In this document: positions 17,497 through 26,119 of the stretch, in pieces | Numbering within the stretch: position 1 is the stretch's first letter | Layout: every line of letters starts with the position of its first letter | Assembly (NCBI RefSeq): GCF_014850955.1 | Contig: NZ_JACXSS010000001.1 | Coordinates: 1,302,001-1,366,000, forward strand | DNA: 64,000 bases | Source of the DNA: Methylomonas albis | Lineage (GTDB): Bacteria > Pseudomonadota > Gammaproteobacteria > Methylococcales > Methylomonadaceae | Direction of reading: 5' to 3' | Translations under genes and position numbers: made by a program | Notes under the pieces: generated by a model | The model's database searches: none | Told to the model about the DNA's origin: nothing | What the model saw: the letters and a program-made list of their open reading frames with translations, nothing else

Positions 17497-17859
17497 TTAC
17501 AGCATCTCCGCGATTTGAACCGCCGCTCTCTTAACATCAAGAAATATCAAGCCCAATTTGGCCGAAGACTTGGTCAAAACGGTGAGAACACCTTCGGAAC
17601 CGGCATAGGTCATTAACACATAGCCAGCCTTACCTTTGATCAGCACTTGCTCCAACTCGCCTCTCGCCAGTTCTTGCGCTGTACGATCACCCAATGACAG
17701 CATCGCGGCACTCATCGCGCCTACCCTGTCTTCGTCCATGGAGGCCGGTAATACCGATGCCATCATTAAACCATCGGTCGATATCACGCCACTGGCTTCG
17801 ATATCAGCCGATGAGCCATTCAATTCCGTCAAGACAGATATTAATAAATCCGAACGCAT
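17497..17859 (-). CDS. Roadblock/LC7 domain protein
   Basis: 120 aa formed by one roadblock/LC7 domain: helix one (residues 1-17), the GVISTDGLMMASVLP hairpin, the MSAAMLSLGDRTAQELARG helix, then the VLIKGKAGYVLMTYAG and VLTVLTKSSAKLGLIFLD strands. The family regulates small GTPases (MglB in gliding motility) or acts as a dimeric scaffold. No GTPase gene is nearby. It starts 10 bp downstream of the protoglobin gene, with GGAG before the ATG, so the two are surely co-transcribed and may form a signalling pair. Confidence 0.88.
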   Translation of the reverse strand: MRSDLLISVLTELNGSSADIEASGVISTDGLMMASVLPASMDEDRVGAMSAAMLSLGDRTAQELARGELEQVLIKGKAGYVLMTYAGSEGVLTVLTKSSAKLGLIFLDVKRAAVQIAEML

Positions 17860-17869
17860 GGTGATCTCC

Positions 17870-18433
17870 TTATTTGTCTCTGTAGGCCAAGGCTAGATTG
17901 GTGAATAACGTGCGGCTCATGCCGGAAATTTTCAAAAACTTTTCCAGTTCTTCCGCCAAGCTCGACGCTTGATAGGATTGCTGCATCACCAGCAATGAAA
18001 AGCCGGTTACCGAGTTAACCGCGGCAATCGTCCGAGCGCAATGTTGCTTATCGTCACCGAAGGTTTCAATTATCAGCGTGAAAAGACGGTTATTGATCAA
18101 AGTCATCGCTCCGGCCATGAATTCGACAGGCAATTTAACCTTGACATGCACATCACCGACCTTGAACATCTGTGCGGTAAAGTCTTTATCATAGGGGCCT
18201 GTGAATAGTCCTTCCATCCATAGGCGGTGGGTTTTTTTCAAACCCTCGACTCGGCCTTCCAGAAACGCAGCGGTTTCCGGTATGGTGGCCAACTGTTGAT
18301 AAAATTCGTCGGTTACCGCCGCCAGATGTGGCTTAATTTGCGATCCGACCTCTAGCAACAAAGCTTCCTTATCGGGGGTAAACCCGCTAAACGATTTGCT
18401 GTATACGGTCAGCTTTTCGAAATCCAATGACAT
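17870..18433 (-). CDS. Protoglobin / globin-sensor domain protein
   Basis: 187 aa with the globin-sensor fold and no output domain. The proximal heme histidine is His96 in KVGDVHVKVKLP, which matches the family's V-H-(x)-(I/V)-(G/K)-LP signature. The N-terminal pre-helix contains FTPDKEALLLEV, followed by TDEFYQQLATIP. Such single-domain globins bind O2, NO or CO at heme and may sense or scavenge them. Being transcribed with a roadblock protein and near ycgR and a LuxR regulator, it may report oxygen to a motility or lifestyle decision. That link is inference. The start has AGGAGCG upstream. Confidence 0.88.
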   Translation of the reverse strand: MSLDFEKLTVYSKSFSGFTPDKEALLLEVGSQIKPHLAAVTDEFYQQLATIPETAAFLEGRVEGLKKTHRLWMEGLFTGPYDKDFTAQMFKVGDVHVKVKLPVEFMAGAMTLINNRLFTLIIETFGDDKQHCARTIAAVNSVTGFSLLVMQQSYQASSLAEELEKFLKISGMSRTLFTNLALAYRDK

Positions 18434-18612
18434 TAAAAACGCTCCTCGTGAACTTGAAAAAAATACAGCCGACTTTATAGGGGGGATATTGCGGCCGCAT
18501 GGTCTTGCTAGTTAGACTCAGCGCGGTAAGCATATACTAGGTTTTTTGTTAGGTATTTTTCTGCGCTGCTTATTTGCGACTTATGAGAATTAGCTCGCAA
18601 ACCAGAGGGTTA

Positions 18613-18816
18613 TTAATATTTTCGAGCGTCTATCGCCAAGGCATTGTGCATAAGGTCAATTTGTACCATTGCGGTTAAACCCGATTGATCATTAACGGCA
18701 TAGCGAGCGGACAAAATGCAATGACGCCTCTGGATTTGCGTTAGGTAATTGACAATTTGTTTTGGGTTGGAAATTGCGTAATTGTCTTCTATCGATAGTG
18801 ATCGTCGGTTTTGCAA
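18613..18816 (-). pseudogene. Truncated duplicate of ycgR 5' end
   Basis: A 67-codon frame whose residues 10-62 match the N-terminus of the YcgR protein at 16.5-17.3 kb (NPKQIVNYLTQIQRRHCIL versus NQKQIVNYLTEIQQRNCIL). It stops shortly after LAIDA, before the rest of the YcgR-type barrel and the whole PilZ domain, so it cannot be functional as YcgR. The leader is duplicated with it. Divergence of around a fifth of positions suggests the copy is not recent. Confidence 0.8.
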
Positions 18817-18867
18817 ATATGCGGAAAATATAGGTTAAAGACCGGATTGTTGCTGGCTGGAAACAAG
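18625..18867. repeat. Second copy of the 240-bp ycgR-leader duplication
   Basis: Direct repeat of 17131-17370. Similarity begins at GCGTCTATCGCCA and ends after GGATTGTTGCTGGC. It carries the truncated ycgR copy and its leader upstream of the protoglobin gene's start. Confidence 0.85.
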
Positions 18868-19059
18868 TGATGTTTAGGACTGGTTGTCGCAATAGCGGTT
18901 GCGCGACAAATCGAAGCTAAATTATTGTTAAGGGACACTCGCGCACTCTGACCTAAAGGGCTGTGAGAGGATCTAAGCCGGCATCGTGCGTTTGTTTGAT
19001 GAATTGGATTCCTTGTGCGTTAACTGTATGGCTTTTGCTCAGTTGTAGGTCACGGCAGC

Positions 19060-20931
19060 TTATTCGCACAACTTAGCGCCAACGGCAAGCGGATCGAATC
19101 CTTCTGGCCATTTGCTCTTAGTATCGAAACACAGGCCGGTAAGCTTCGCTTCTTCCAGATTCGCCGAGGAAAAATCCACCTCTCTCAGCTTGGCGTTCGA
19201 TAAATCGGCATGTGCAAATGAAGCTTCGCTAAAGCTCACTGCCGTAAAATGAGCATTGGTGAGATTGGCGTACTCGAAGTTAGCTTTTTGATAGCTTCCG
19301 CCTTGAATATCCAAACCGATAAGCGTGGCACGCGAAAAATCGCTGTTGTCGAAATTGGAGTGCTGAAATCTAAATCTCGATAAGTCTCCGTCAACATAGT
19401 AAGAATTCGAAGCATCTATACCTTGGAGTACTATTCCCCACGGAAAGCGATACGTAGTTGGTGGAGCAGTTCGCGGGGGATTTCCCTTGCAACCAGTCCA
19501 TATAGGAAAGACCAGTAATTTTGCTATATCCAAGTTATAGGGCAACTTAATATGGCAGTCGACAATAACGGGCCCCCAATCAACATCGGTGAGATTGGCC
19601 TTGGACAAGTCAGAGTCTTGTAGATTAGTCATTTTCCCTTCTGCTACGCCAAAAATAGCTCCCTTAAGATTCGTGGATTGAAAGATCGTGCCACGTAACT
19701 CGGCACCTCGAAAGTCCGCGCCAGATAAATCCTGATCAACGAATTTCAAACCGCGTAGATTGGCTGAAACCATACGTTTGCCGTGCAATTTTGTGTTGTT
19801 GATCGAAGCTCCCTCAAAGGAAGCGAGCCTCATGTCGGCTTTAGAAAAATCGGCATCATCGAGTATCGCGTCGTCGAAGTTTGTGGCAAACAAAACGGTG
19901 TCATCAAAGTCGGCGTGTCGAAGATCAGCGTGATTGAATTGTGTTTCGGATGCGCTTTTTAGATTACGAAATTTCGCATGATTGAGTTTCGCTCCCTTGA
20001 AATTAGAGCTATGTATATCGGATTCAGAGAAATCGGCATTACTCAAATCGGCTCCGGATAAATCCGTATTGCTAAGTTTGGCGCCCCGGAAATTGGTACC
20101 AGCCAAATTCAGGCCGGCGAAAGACGAATGATCCAAATCATTTTCGTAACCGCTAAAGTCTCTGTCGTCCCCAAGCTCTTGAATTCTGCCAAGTTTGAAC
20201 AAAGCAAAAGTTTTTCCATGTCTAGCAGCACTATTCTGTATATCCAGTTTTTGGATAGCCTGATAGTCTGCCAAAGCAAGTTCATAGGCGCCTTGTTTGT
20301 ATCGGGCGTCAGCCCGGCCTACCAAGGCTGATAGGTCTTTGGGTCGTAGTTTAAGTATTTGGTTAAACGCCAGTTCTGCCGCAGCATAGTCCTGATTTCG
20401 AACGAAAAAGGTGGCTTGTTCTCGTAATAACACTTGGTTTTTACGTGTATTTCGTGAAAGGGAGAATAAGGAATTCCGTTTTTTTCGGTAAGCATCAATG
20501 GCTTTTTGATATCGATTATCGCCGTGCTCAATAGAATATGCATAAGGGAACATCATGCACATGCTAGTTTTGAAACCACTCCGAGCATTGCCGTCAGCAA
20601 AAACGGTTACCTTCTTGCCAACCGAAAAATCCCATCCGCAACTCGCGCCATTCTTATGAAATTCGATATCGATCTCTTTGGATTCCGGTCCTTTATAGAG
20701 GGTTGTCAGCTTAAATTTAGCGCGGCTTGATGCGAGTTCATCGGATATTGTGGTAATGCTATATTTGTCCGCTACGGATGTCGGCACAATTTTTTCAACC
20801 GATTCAACAATACCTTTGAAAATCAATGTGCTGGCTTGAAGATACTCTTCTGGCTCTGGATCCCAACAACTGCAAGCAAATACCTGTATTGGTAATACAG
20901 CCAAGCAGAAAACTATGACCTTAAAGATCAT
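19060..20931 (-). CDS. Exported pentapeptide-repeat protein with NTR-like and TPR regions
   Basis: About 623 aa. I chose the ATG at 20931 because it opens a compact signal peptide (MIFKVIVFCLAVLP, cut before ACSC); an ATG at 20976 would add 15 residues, and neither has a good Shine-Dalgarno. The mature N-terminus has the CSC start, internal CGWDF and later Cys of bacterial netrin/TIMP-like (NTR) modules. Residues around 165-260 look like two or three TPR units (FVRNQDYAAAELAFNQILKL). The remaining ~330 residues are pentapeptide repeats, A(D/N)Lxx with many F or L centres (for example LSNTDLSGADLSNADFSES), forming a right-handed helix. Such proteins serve as scaffolds or DNA mimics; the export signal argues for a surface or periplasmic role. 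Flanked by non-coding sequence on both sides. Confidence 0.85.
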   Translation of the reverse strand: MIFKVIVFCLAVLPIQVFACSCWDPEPEEYLQASTLIFKGIVESVEKIVPTSVADKYSITTISDELASSRAKFKLTTLYKGPESKEIDIEFHKNGASCGWDFSVGKKVTVFADGNARSGFKTSMCMMFPYAYSIEHGDNRYQKAIDAYRKKRNSLFSLSRNTRKNQVLLREQATFFVRNQDYAAAELAFNQILKLRPKDLSALVGRADARYKQGAYELALADYQAIQKLDIQNSAARHGKTFALFKLGRIQELGDDRDFSGYENDLDHSSFAGLNLAGTNFRGAKLSNTDLSGADLSNADFSESDIHSSNFKGAKLNHAKFRNLKSASETQFNHADLRHADFDDTVLFATNFDDAILDDADFSKADMRLASFEGASINNTKLHGKRMVSANLRGLKFVDQDLSGADFRGAELRGTIFQSTNLKGAIFGVAEGKMTNLQDSDLSKANLTDVDWGPVIVDCHIKLPYNLDIAKLLVFPIWTGCKGNPPRTAPPTTYRFPWGIVLQGIDASNSYYVDGDLSRFRFQHSNFDNSDFSRATLIGLDIQGGSYQKANFEYANLTNAHFTAVSFSEASFAHADLSNAKLREVDFSSANLEEAKLTGLCFDTKSKWPEGFDPLAVGAKLCE

Positions 20932-21093
20932 ATTTGCCAGCTTGCCACGCTTGGCTGGTTTTGAGAATACGAACATTGAAATTGACGACTGCAATTATCG
21001 ATGTTTTCATTTTTCTTCCTTTGGTTAGTCAGAATTCAGGAGTTTGGAATGATGATCAGACAAAGGTAAATTGGTCGTCGATTACGCTGTTTC

Positions 21094-22524
21094 TCAATCA
21101 CTTTCCGGCAAATTCAACACCGCCATCGCCCCACCGCCCTCGGCATTGCCAACCTTGATCTCCCCGCTATGCAACATAGCCACTTCCCGAACAAAGGCCA
21201 AACCCAAGCCGGTACTCTTGCGGCCATTGTTGGGGCGCGGCAGGGAGTAGAAGCGTTCGAACACACGTTCCAGCGCATATTCAGGGATACCTGGGCCGTG
21301 GTCGCGGATGCGTAAAAAGATTTGCGTGCCGTCGCGGCTGCCGTTGATTTCGATCGTCGAAGCGGCGGGCGCGAAGGCCAATGCGTTATCCAGTAAATTA
21401 GAGATGGCCTGCCGCAATAAAAACTCTTCCGCCAGCACGGGTAGCGGTTTGTCTACCGACACGGCGGTGTGCAAATTGAGTTGCAGCAGTTGCGGGGCTT
21501 TTTCGGCTAGGATGCTGTTCAGCAATTCGCCTAAATCCAATAGCTGTGGATCGGATAATTGCTGGCGCTGCTCTAACTCCGCCAGTCCCAATAGCCGTTC
21601 AATTAACTGGTCCAGGCGCTCGGCTTGTTCGCGGGCGTTGCCGGCGAAGCGGCGGCGGTCGGTATCCGGCAGCGGTTCTTCCAGTAATTCCGCCGCGCCG
21701 CGAATCGCCGCCAGCGGGCTTTTCATTTCATGGGTTAGGGTTTGTACATAACGCTCGACGTATTGTTTGCCTTCCAATTCCTGGCGCATGCTTTCCAGGG
21801 CGTGTGCCAGTGTGGACAGCTCGACGCTGCGTAATTTGGGCGGGCTGGCTTTGCCGCCAGAGGTAACGGTACGGGCATACGTGACCAACAATTCTACAGC
21901 GCGGGTCAAGCGCCAATTGAATACCGCACCGAATAGTAAAGCGCCGCCGAACAACCAGAAGGCCCCGCGTTGTATGGCATGCTTGCTGGCGTCGACAATG
22001 GGTTGCAGCAGGGCGGTGGGGTAGGCGACGGTGACCACGCCGATCAATTTATCGCCGTCGCGCACCGGCGCCGCGACATGCATGGTCGAGCTGGTCTTGT
22101 CGCCGGGATTGGCCTGCGAGGAGCGCGCGCCGTATTGGCCTTGCAGGGTTAGATAAACATCGTTCCAGCGCGAGTAGTTTTCGCCGATTGCCGTTCCCGC
22201 CGAGTCGAAACGGACAATGCCGGCCGCGTCGGTAACGTAAACCCGGTAATCCAGGCTTTGTTTCGGAAAACCGAAGATGCTCGCCGATACCGGCCGCTTG
22301 CTGTAGCGCTTGACCGCTTGAGCGAAATGGCCGTCGGCGATGCTGCCTTGCCGCAAATCCGGCGCGGCCAGTTCGGCCAGCAGGTTGGCGGTATCGACCA
22401 AGCTGGCTTCCAGCGCGGTACGCACGCCGGGGCCGATTTGTTTTACCACCAGCAACAACACCAGCTGCCCGGTCACGGCCACCAGCAGGAAGTAGCCCAG
22501 AAATAAACGTACCGATAACTTCAT
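21094..22524 (-). CDS. creC: Two-component sensor histidine kinase CreC
   Basis: 476 aa, the length of enterobacterial CreC (474). It has an N-terminal membrane helix (7-27), a periplasmic sensing region (28-190, containing DYRVYVTDAAGIVRFDS as in CreC), a second helix near 190-207 and a HAMP-like linker. The kinase core follows: TLTHEMKSPLAAIRGAAELL (phospho-acceptor His), NLLDNALAFAP (N box), DHGPGIP (G1) and STGLGLAFV (G2). CreC responds to carbon metabolism and phosphorylates CreB. It overlaps creB by 4 bp and is the last of five linked genes, which differ from those of the E. coli cre operon. Confidence 0.9.
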   Translation of the reverse strand: MKLSVRLFLGYFLLVAVTGQLVLLLVVKQIGPGVRTALEASLVDTANLLAELAAPDLRQGSIADGHFAQAVKRYSKRPVSASIFGFPKQSLDYRVYVTDAAGIVRFDSAGTAIGENYSRWNDVYLTLQGQYGARSSQANPGDKTSSTMHVAAPVRDGDKLIGVVTVAYPTALLQPIVDASKHAIQRGAFWLFGGALLFGAVFNWRLTRAVELLVTYARTVTSGGKASPPKLRSVELSTLAHALESMRQELEGKQYVERYVQTLTHEMKSPLAAIRGAAELLEEPLPDTDRRRFAGNAREQAERLDQLIERLLGLAELEQRQQLSDPQLLDLGELLNSILAEKAPQLLQLNLHTAVSVDKPLPVLAEEFLLRQAISNLLDNALAFAPAASTIEINGSRDGTQIFLRIRDHGPGIPEYALERVFERFYSLPRPNNGRKSTGLGLAFVREVAMLHSGEIKVGNAEGGGAMAVLNLPESD

Positions 22525-23213
22525 CGGCTTTGCAAGCTATAACCCAGGCCGCGATGGGTGCGTATCGGATCTTGATCGGCGGCGGCCAAGCGCAGTTTGG
22601 CGCGCAGGGTTTTGATATGGGTATCGACGGTGCGGTCGAACACGTCGCCGGGGTCTTGCCAGATTCGTTCCAGCAGTTGTTCGCGGGAGAAAATCCGCTC
22701 CGGGTGCTCGATCAATAGTTTCAGCAACAAAAATTCGTAACGGGTCAAATCCAGCAAGTGTCCGTAATAGCGGATGCGGCCGGCTTGGCTATCCAGGTCA
22801 AACGGCGTGTTCGCTGCCGGTGTTTGCTGGTTAATCTCGGCGGCGGCCAGCCGGCGCAGAATCACTCCGACCCTGGCCGCCACTTCACGCGGGCTGAACG
22901 GCTTGGTAACGTAATCGTCGGCGCCTATTTCCAAGCCGACGATGCGGTCGATTTCGTCGCTGTGCGCGGTTAGAAAAATCACCGGGATGTCCGAGAATCG
23001 ACGCAGCTGCCGGCATAAATCAAAACCGTTGCCGTCCGGCAGGCCGACATCGAGAATCGCCAGGGAGAACGTTGCGGATTGCAATCTGGTCAAGGCGGTT
23101 TGCAGTAAGCCGACATGTTCGGTTTGATAACCGCTGCTGTTCAGCACGTAAATCAAAGTGTCGGCAATCGCCGGTTCGTCCTCTACGATTAAGATACGTT
23201 TGGCGGCAGTCAC
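22521..23213 (-). CDS. creB: Two-component response regulator CreB
   Basis: 230 aa of the OmpR/PhoB class. The receiver has ILIVEDEPAI (acidic pair), LAILDVGLPDGNGF (phospho-acceptor Asp) and ADDYVTKPF (Lys). The C-terminal winged helix includes LTRYEFLLLKLLIEHP and VDTHIKTLRAKLR. Length and the EDEPAIADTLIYVL start fit CreB, and the overlapping creC confirms it. It begins 4 bp after the DUF350 gene, so it is probably expressed with that gene and the ATP-grasp enzyme further upstream. Confidence 0.9.
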   Translation of the reverse strand: MTAAKRILIVEDEPAIADTLIYVLNSSGYQTEHVGLLQTALTRLQSATFSLAILDVGLPDGNGFDLCRQLRRFSDIPVIFLTAHSDEIDRIVGLEIGADDYVTKPFSPREVAARVGVILRRLAAAEINQQTPAANTPFDLDSQAGRIRYYGHLLDLTRYEFLLLKLLIEHPERIFSREQLLERIWQDPGDVFDRTVDTHIKTLRAKLRLAAADQDPIRTHRGLGYSLQSR

Positions 23214-23217
23214 GGCC

Positions 23218-23640
23218 TTAATAAGTCATGCAGGCCGCGCTTAATAAGCCCGCCGCCAGCGCAAAGCCGGCCAGCATGATGGCTGGCCCCAGTTCGTCGT
23301 CGGCGATGCGTTTGCACAGATCGGCAAAGGCCAGTCTCAAGCCAACAAACACCAGCACCTGCAAAAATAAAGCGATGCCGGCCCAGATCAACATATCCAT
23401 AAATGACACGCTATTGGCGATAGCCCCGGACAGCGCCAATACAAAGCCCAGCAGCGCGGCGCTAAACGCCACCGCCGGCGCGGTTTTGCCCTCGCGGATC
23501 AGTTGGAATTCCGCGTAGGGAGTAATCCACAGATAACAGAAAGCAAACACGCCGGTTAGCGCGGCGGCCGCAACGAAGTGCAGAAAAAAGCCGTTGGCGC
23601 CGGCCAGGATGTGAGAGAGGTCTAGCGATTCCATAGTCAA
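23218..23640 (-). CDS. DUF350 membrane protein (YjfL-like)
   Basis: 140 aa with four predicted membrane helices (about 17-37, 55-75, 82-103 and 118-138). The pattern of small residues and the conserved GFVLALSGAIANSVS and RKTAPAVAF-like loop match DUF350/YjfL proteins, which usually sit beside glutathionylspermidine-synthase-like genes, as here. Function unknown; membrane partner of the ATP-grasp enzyme is inferred. Its start overlaps the end of that gene by 4 bp, indicating translational coupling. Confidence 0.85.
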   Translation of the reverse strand: MTMESLDLSHILAGANGFFLHFVAAAALTGVFAFCYLWITPYAEFQLIREGKTAPAVAFSAALLGFVLALSGAIANSVSFMDMLIWAGIALFLQVLVFVGLRLAFADLCKRIADDELGPAIMLAGFALAAGLLSAACMTY

Positions 23641-24767
23641 TTCTCGACGAAATAATGCGGGATGAACCGGCTATTGTTGCCGGTGATTTCGGTTTTGTCT
23701 TCCCGGATGCCGATGCCGGCCGGTTGATCGGCGATGACCCAGGAGCCGATCACCGGGAAATTGCCGGCAAAATTGGGCAGCGGCGTATAGCGTTGATAAA
23801 TGCAGGCCTCGCCGCCGTAACTGCCGCCGGTTTCGACGAGGCTGGCGCCCCGGCGAATCTGGATATTGGCGCCTTCGCGGGAATACAGCGGTTTGCGCAC
23901 ATAATCGCCCAGTAATGGTTTATCGGCGAAGCTGGCCTCCAGCAAATTGGGGTGGCTGGGAAACAGCTCCCATAAAATCGGCAATAGGCCTTTGTTGCTG
24001 AGCAGCAGTTTCCAGGGCGGCTCCAGCATCGCCGGCCGGGCTTGCGGCAGGTAAGGGCCAAACTCTTCTTGCAACAGCCATTCCCAGGGATACAGTTTGA
24101 ACAGCGCATTAATGGGGTTATTGCGCAGATCGACAAAGCGTTGCCGGCTGGCGTCCCAGCCGATTTGGTCGATAGCCAGACGATGGGTTTGCAGGCCGGC
24201 TTGCACGGCGGTATCGCGCATATATTCCAGATTGCCGCTGTCTTCGTCGCTGCTATCGACGCCGGCAAAATGCAGGCTGGGCTGACGCTGCCGGTAATGT
24301 TGCCAAAAGACCAGCAGTTTTTCGTGTATCGAATTGAATTGATCGGCGTTCGGATAGCAGTCCCGCAACCAGAACCATTGCACCACCGCCGCTTCCAGCA
24401 GCGCGGTGGGCGTGTCGGCGTTGTATTCCAGCAATTTCGGCTGGCCGCTGCCGTCCCAGGCCAGATCGAAACGGCCGTAAACGCTAGGCTCGCGGCGTTC
24501 CCAAGAATCGACAATATAGGGCACGGCCCAATCCGGAATCAGCAGTTTGTTGAACAATTTGCGGTCGATGATGGCCTGGACGGCTTGTAGACACAGCGCG
24601 TGCAATTCGGCGGTGGTGTCGTCGAGAATATCGATCTGGTTGGCTGTGAAGCGATAACAGGCCGATTCGTCCCAATAAACATCGCCGTCCAAGGTGTGAT
24701 AAATCATCCCTACGGCTTCGACCCGCTGCTGCCAATCGGCGCGGGGCCTTATCTCGATCCGTTGCAT
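23637..24767 (-). CDS. Glutathionylspermidine synthase family ATP-grasp protein (YjfC/YgiC-like)
   Basis: 376 aa matching the C-terminal synthetase half of glutathionylspermidine synthase, without the N-terminal amidase. Visible family motifs are YGRFDLAWDGSGQPKLLEYNADTP, NKGLLPILWELFPSHPNLL, KPLYSREGANI and GGSYGGEACIYQ, the last in the ATP-grasp nucleotide site. YgiC and YjfC homologues do not make glutathionylspermidine in vitro as far as is known, so the true peptide-amine product is open. The neighbours, a DUF350 protein and a DUF1190-like tail protein, reproduce the yjfLMC arrangement. The gene starts 2 bp after the preceding stop. Confidence 0.88.
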   Translation of the reverse strand: MQRIEIRPRADWQQRVEAVGMIYHTLDGDVYWDESACYRFTANQIDILDDTTAELHALCLQAVQAIIDRKLFNKLLIPDWAVPYIVDSWERREPSVYGRFDLAWDGSGQPKLLEYNADTPTALLEAAVVQWFWLRDCYPNADQFNSIHEKLLVFWQHYRQRQPSLHFAGVDSSDEDSGNLEYMRDTAVQAGLQTHRLAIDQIGWDASRQRFVDLRNNPINALFKLYPWEWLLQEEFGPYLPQARPAMLEPPWKLLLSNKGLLPILWELFPSHPNLLEASFADKPLLGDYVRKPLYSREGANIQIRRGASLVETGGSYGGEACIYQRYTPLPNFAGNFPVIGSWVIADQPAGIGIREDKTEITGNNSRFIPHYFVEN

Positions 24768-24769
24768 GC

Positions 24770-25972
24770 TTAGCCGCCGAAAGAACTGTGCGAACCACCG
24801 AAGAAACCGAAGCCGCCGCGTCTGACCGAACTATGGCTGTCCGCGCTGCCGTTGCCGCGATAACTGGAGCTAGAGCCGCCGCCATGGCCACCGCTGCTTC
24901 GGCATTCAATCGGGTTGCCCTGGTCGTCTACGCAATCTTGTTGGCGTATCCGAAAATCGTCCGGGTTCCCATGATAATTGGCTAACGATAAGCCGCCCAA
25001 TAACGCCAAGGAAACCTGCATGGAACGCCGAGGGACTGTCGCTTGCACCGGCCGCGTTTCCGGTGCGGCTTGCAACACGCTTTCCCAGGTGGATAGGCGG
25101 GGATAGAAGTCGTAGTGATAAAGCCCGCCTATCGACAGCAGCAGATAAAAATCCAGCCTGTTACCGCACAGCAGAAACAGCGGCAAGCCCAACCAGGCCA
25201 CGCCATTGGCGATCAATGCGGAACGGAAGGCCTGCTGCTGGGCCTGCGCCACCCGTAAGGAATAGTTCGGCACGCCAGCGGGCGGCTTGGCTAGTGTTTG
25301 CAATAGCGGATAGGCCGCCAAGGCAATCCCAACAATCAACAAGCGCACCGGCCACGCCGGTAATTGCGGCGCGTAACCGGCAAATACCGGATGTTGCCAG
25401 TACAGCATCGTTGCATAGATCACGTATACCAACAGATATACGGCGGTCAGCACGGCCATGAAACGGAAGGACGACACCGCTTTGTCGAACTCCACGCAGA
25501 CCGCGCTATTACTGCTCAATGGGCTGCTGGAGAAATTGCCCAGCCGATAGATGTTACGGCGATAGGAGTCCAGCCATAGTCGCAGCTCCGGCGACAAAAA
25601 ATTGTTTGCTACCCGAATCGATTCTCGGATGTTTTTGCTGGAGCCGTGAAAAAATCGCAATGACTCACCGCTATTTCGGCTTCTGGATGAAACGTCCATC
25701 AATGCGTGAGTTGGAATTATGATTTGACCGAACCACATGCTCCTGACGATTTTGTCTGGATAAAAGGTAATTGATTCCACCGCAATAATGTCAAGACTCC
25801 ACCAAACAATATAAGCGACCAACAAAATACAACTAACTTCGAGGAGGAAAAAATTGCTCAGAAATCCGATCCAAGCCAGCAGAAAGGCTAGCGCTAACCC
25901 CAATAGGGCTAGTAGTTTATTCCACAGGCTGTAAGTAAGAACCAGTTTTTTATTCAGCGACGACGATGGCAT
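24770..25972 (-). CDS. Membrane protein with DUF1190-like C-terminal tail
   Basis: 400 aa. The N-terminal part has two close membrane helices (about 17-57) and a soluble region with ESITFYPDKIVRSMWFG, like a PH-type or YcxB-like module. Three or four more helices lie at about 170-290. The last 70 residues change character: a short NYHGNPDDFRIRQQDCVDDQGNP stretch, then a Gly/Ser-rich tail ending FGFFGGSHSSFGG, which recalls YjfM/YgiB (DUF1190) tails. I read this as a fusion of an unknown membrane protein with a YjfM-like tail, fitting the yjfL and yjfC neighbours. First gene of the five-gene unit that ends with creC. Confidence 0.75.
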   Translation of the reverse strand: MPSSSLNKKLVLTYSLWNKLLALLGLALAFLLAWIGFLSNFFLLEVSCILLVAYIVWWSLDIIAVESITFYPDKIVRSMWFGQIIIPTHALMDVSSRSRNSGESLRFFHGSSKNIRESIRVANNFLSPELRLWLDSYRRNIYRLGNFSSSPLSSNSAVCVEFDKAVSSFRFMAVLTAVYLLVYVIYATMLYWQHPVFAGYAPQLPAWPVRLLIVGIALAAYPLLQTLAKPPAGVPNYSLRVAQAQQQAFRSALIANGVAWLGLPLFLLCGNRLDFYLLLSIGGLYHYDFYPRLSTWESVLQAAPETRPVQATVPRRSMQVSLALLGGLSLANYHGNPDDFRIRQQDCVDDQGNPIECRSSGGHGGGSSSSYRGNGSADSHSSVRRGGFGFFGGSHSSFGG

Positions 25973-26119
25973 AGGCTCGGCTACATAAGGCGGTGGCGTT
26001 AGAATCGATTGCTCGGCAATTGTCGGCGAAGCATAGCCGCTACTCGGTGTTTTTGCTGAAAATAACGGATGGGTATTTGTCGCACGGAAGCCGGTTACCG
26101 ATGGACTGACTTTAGCTTC

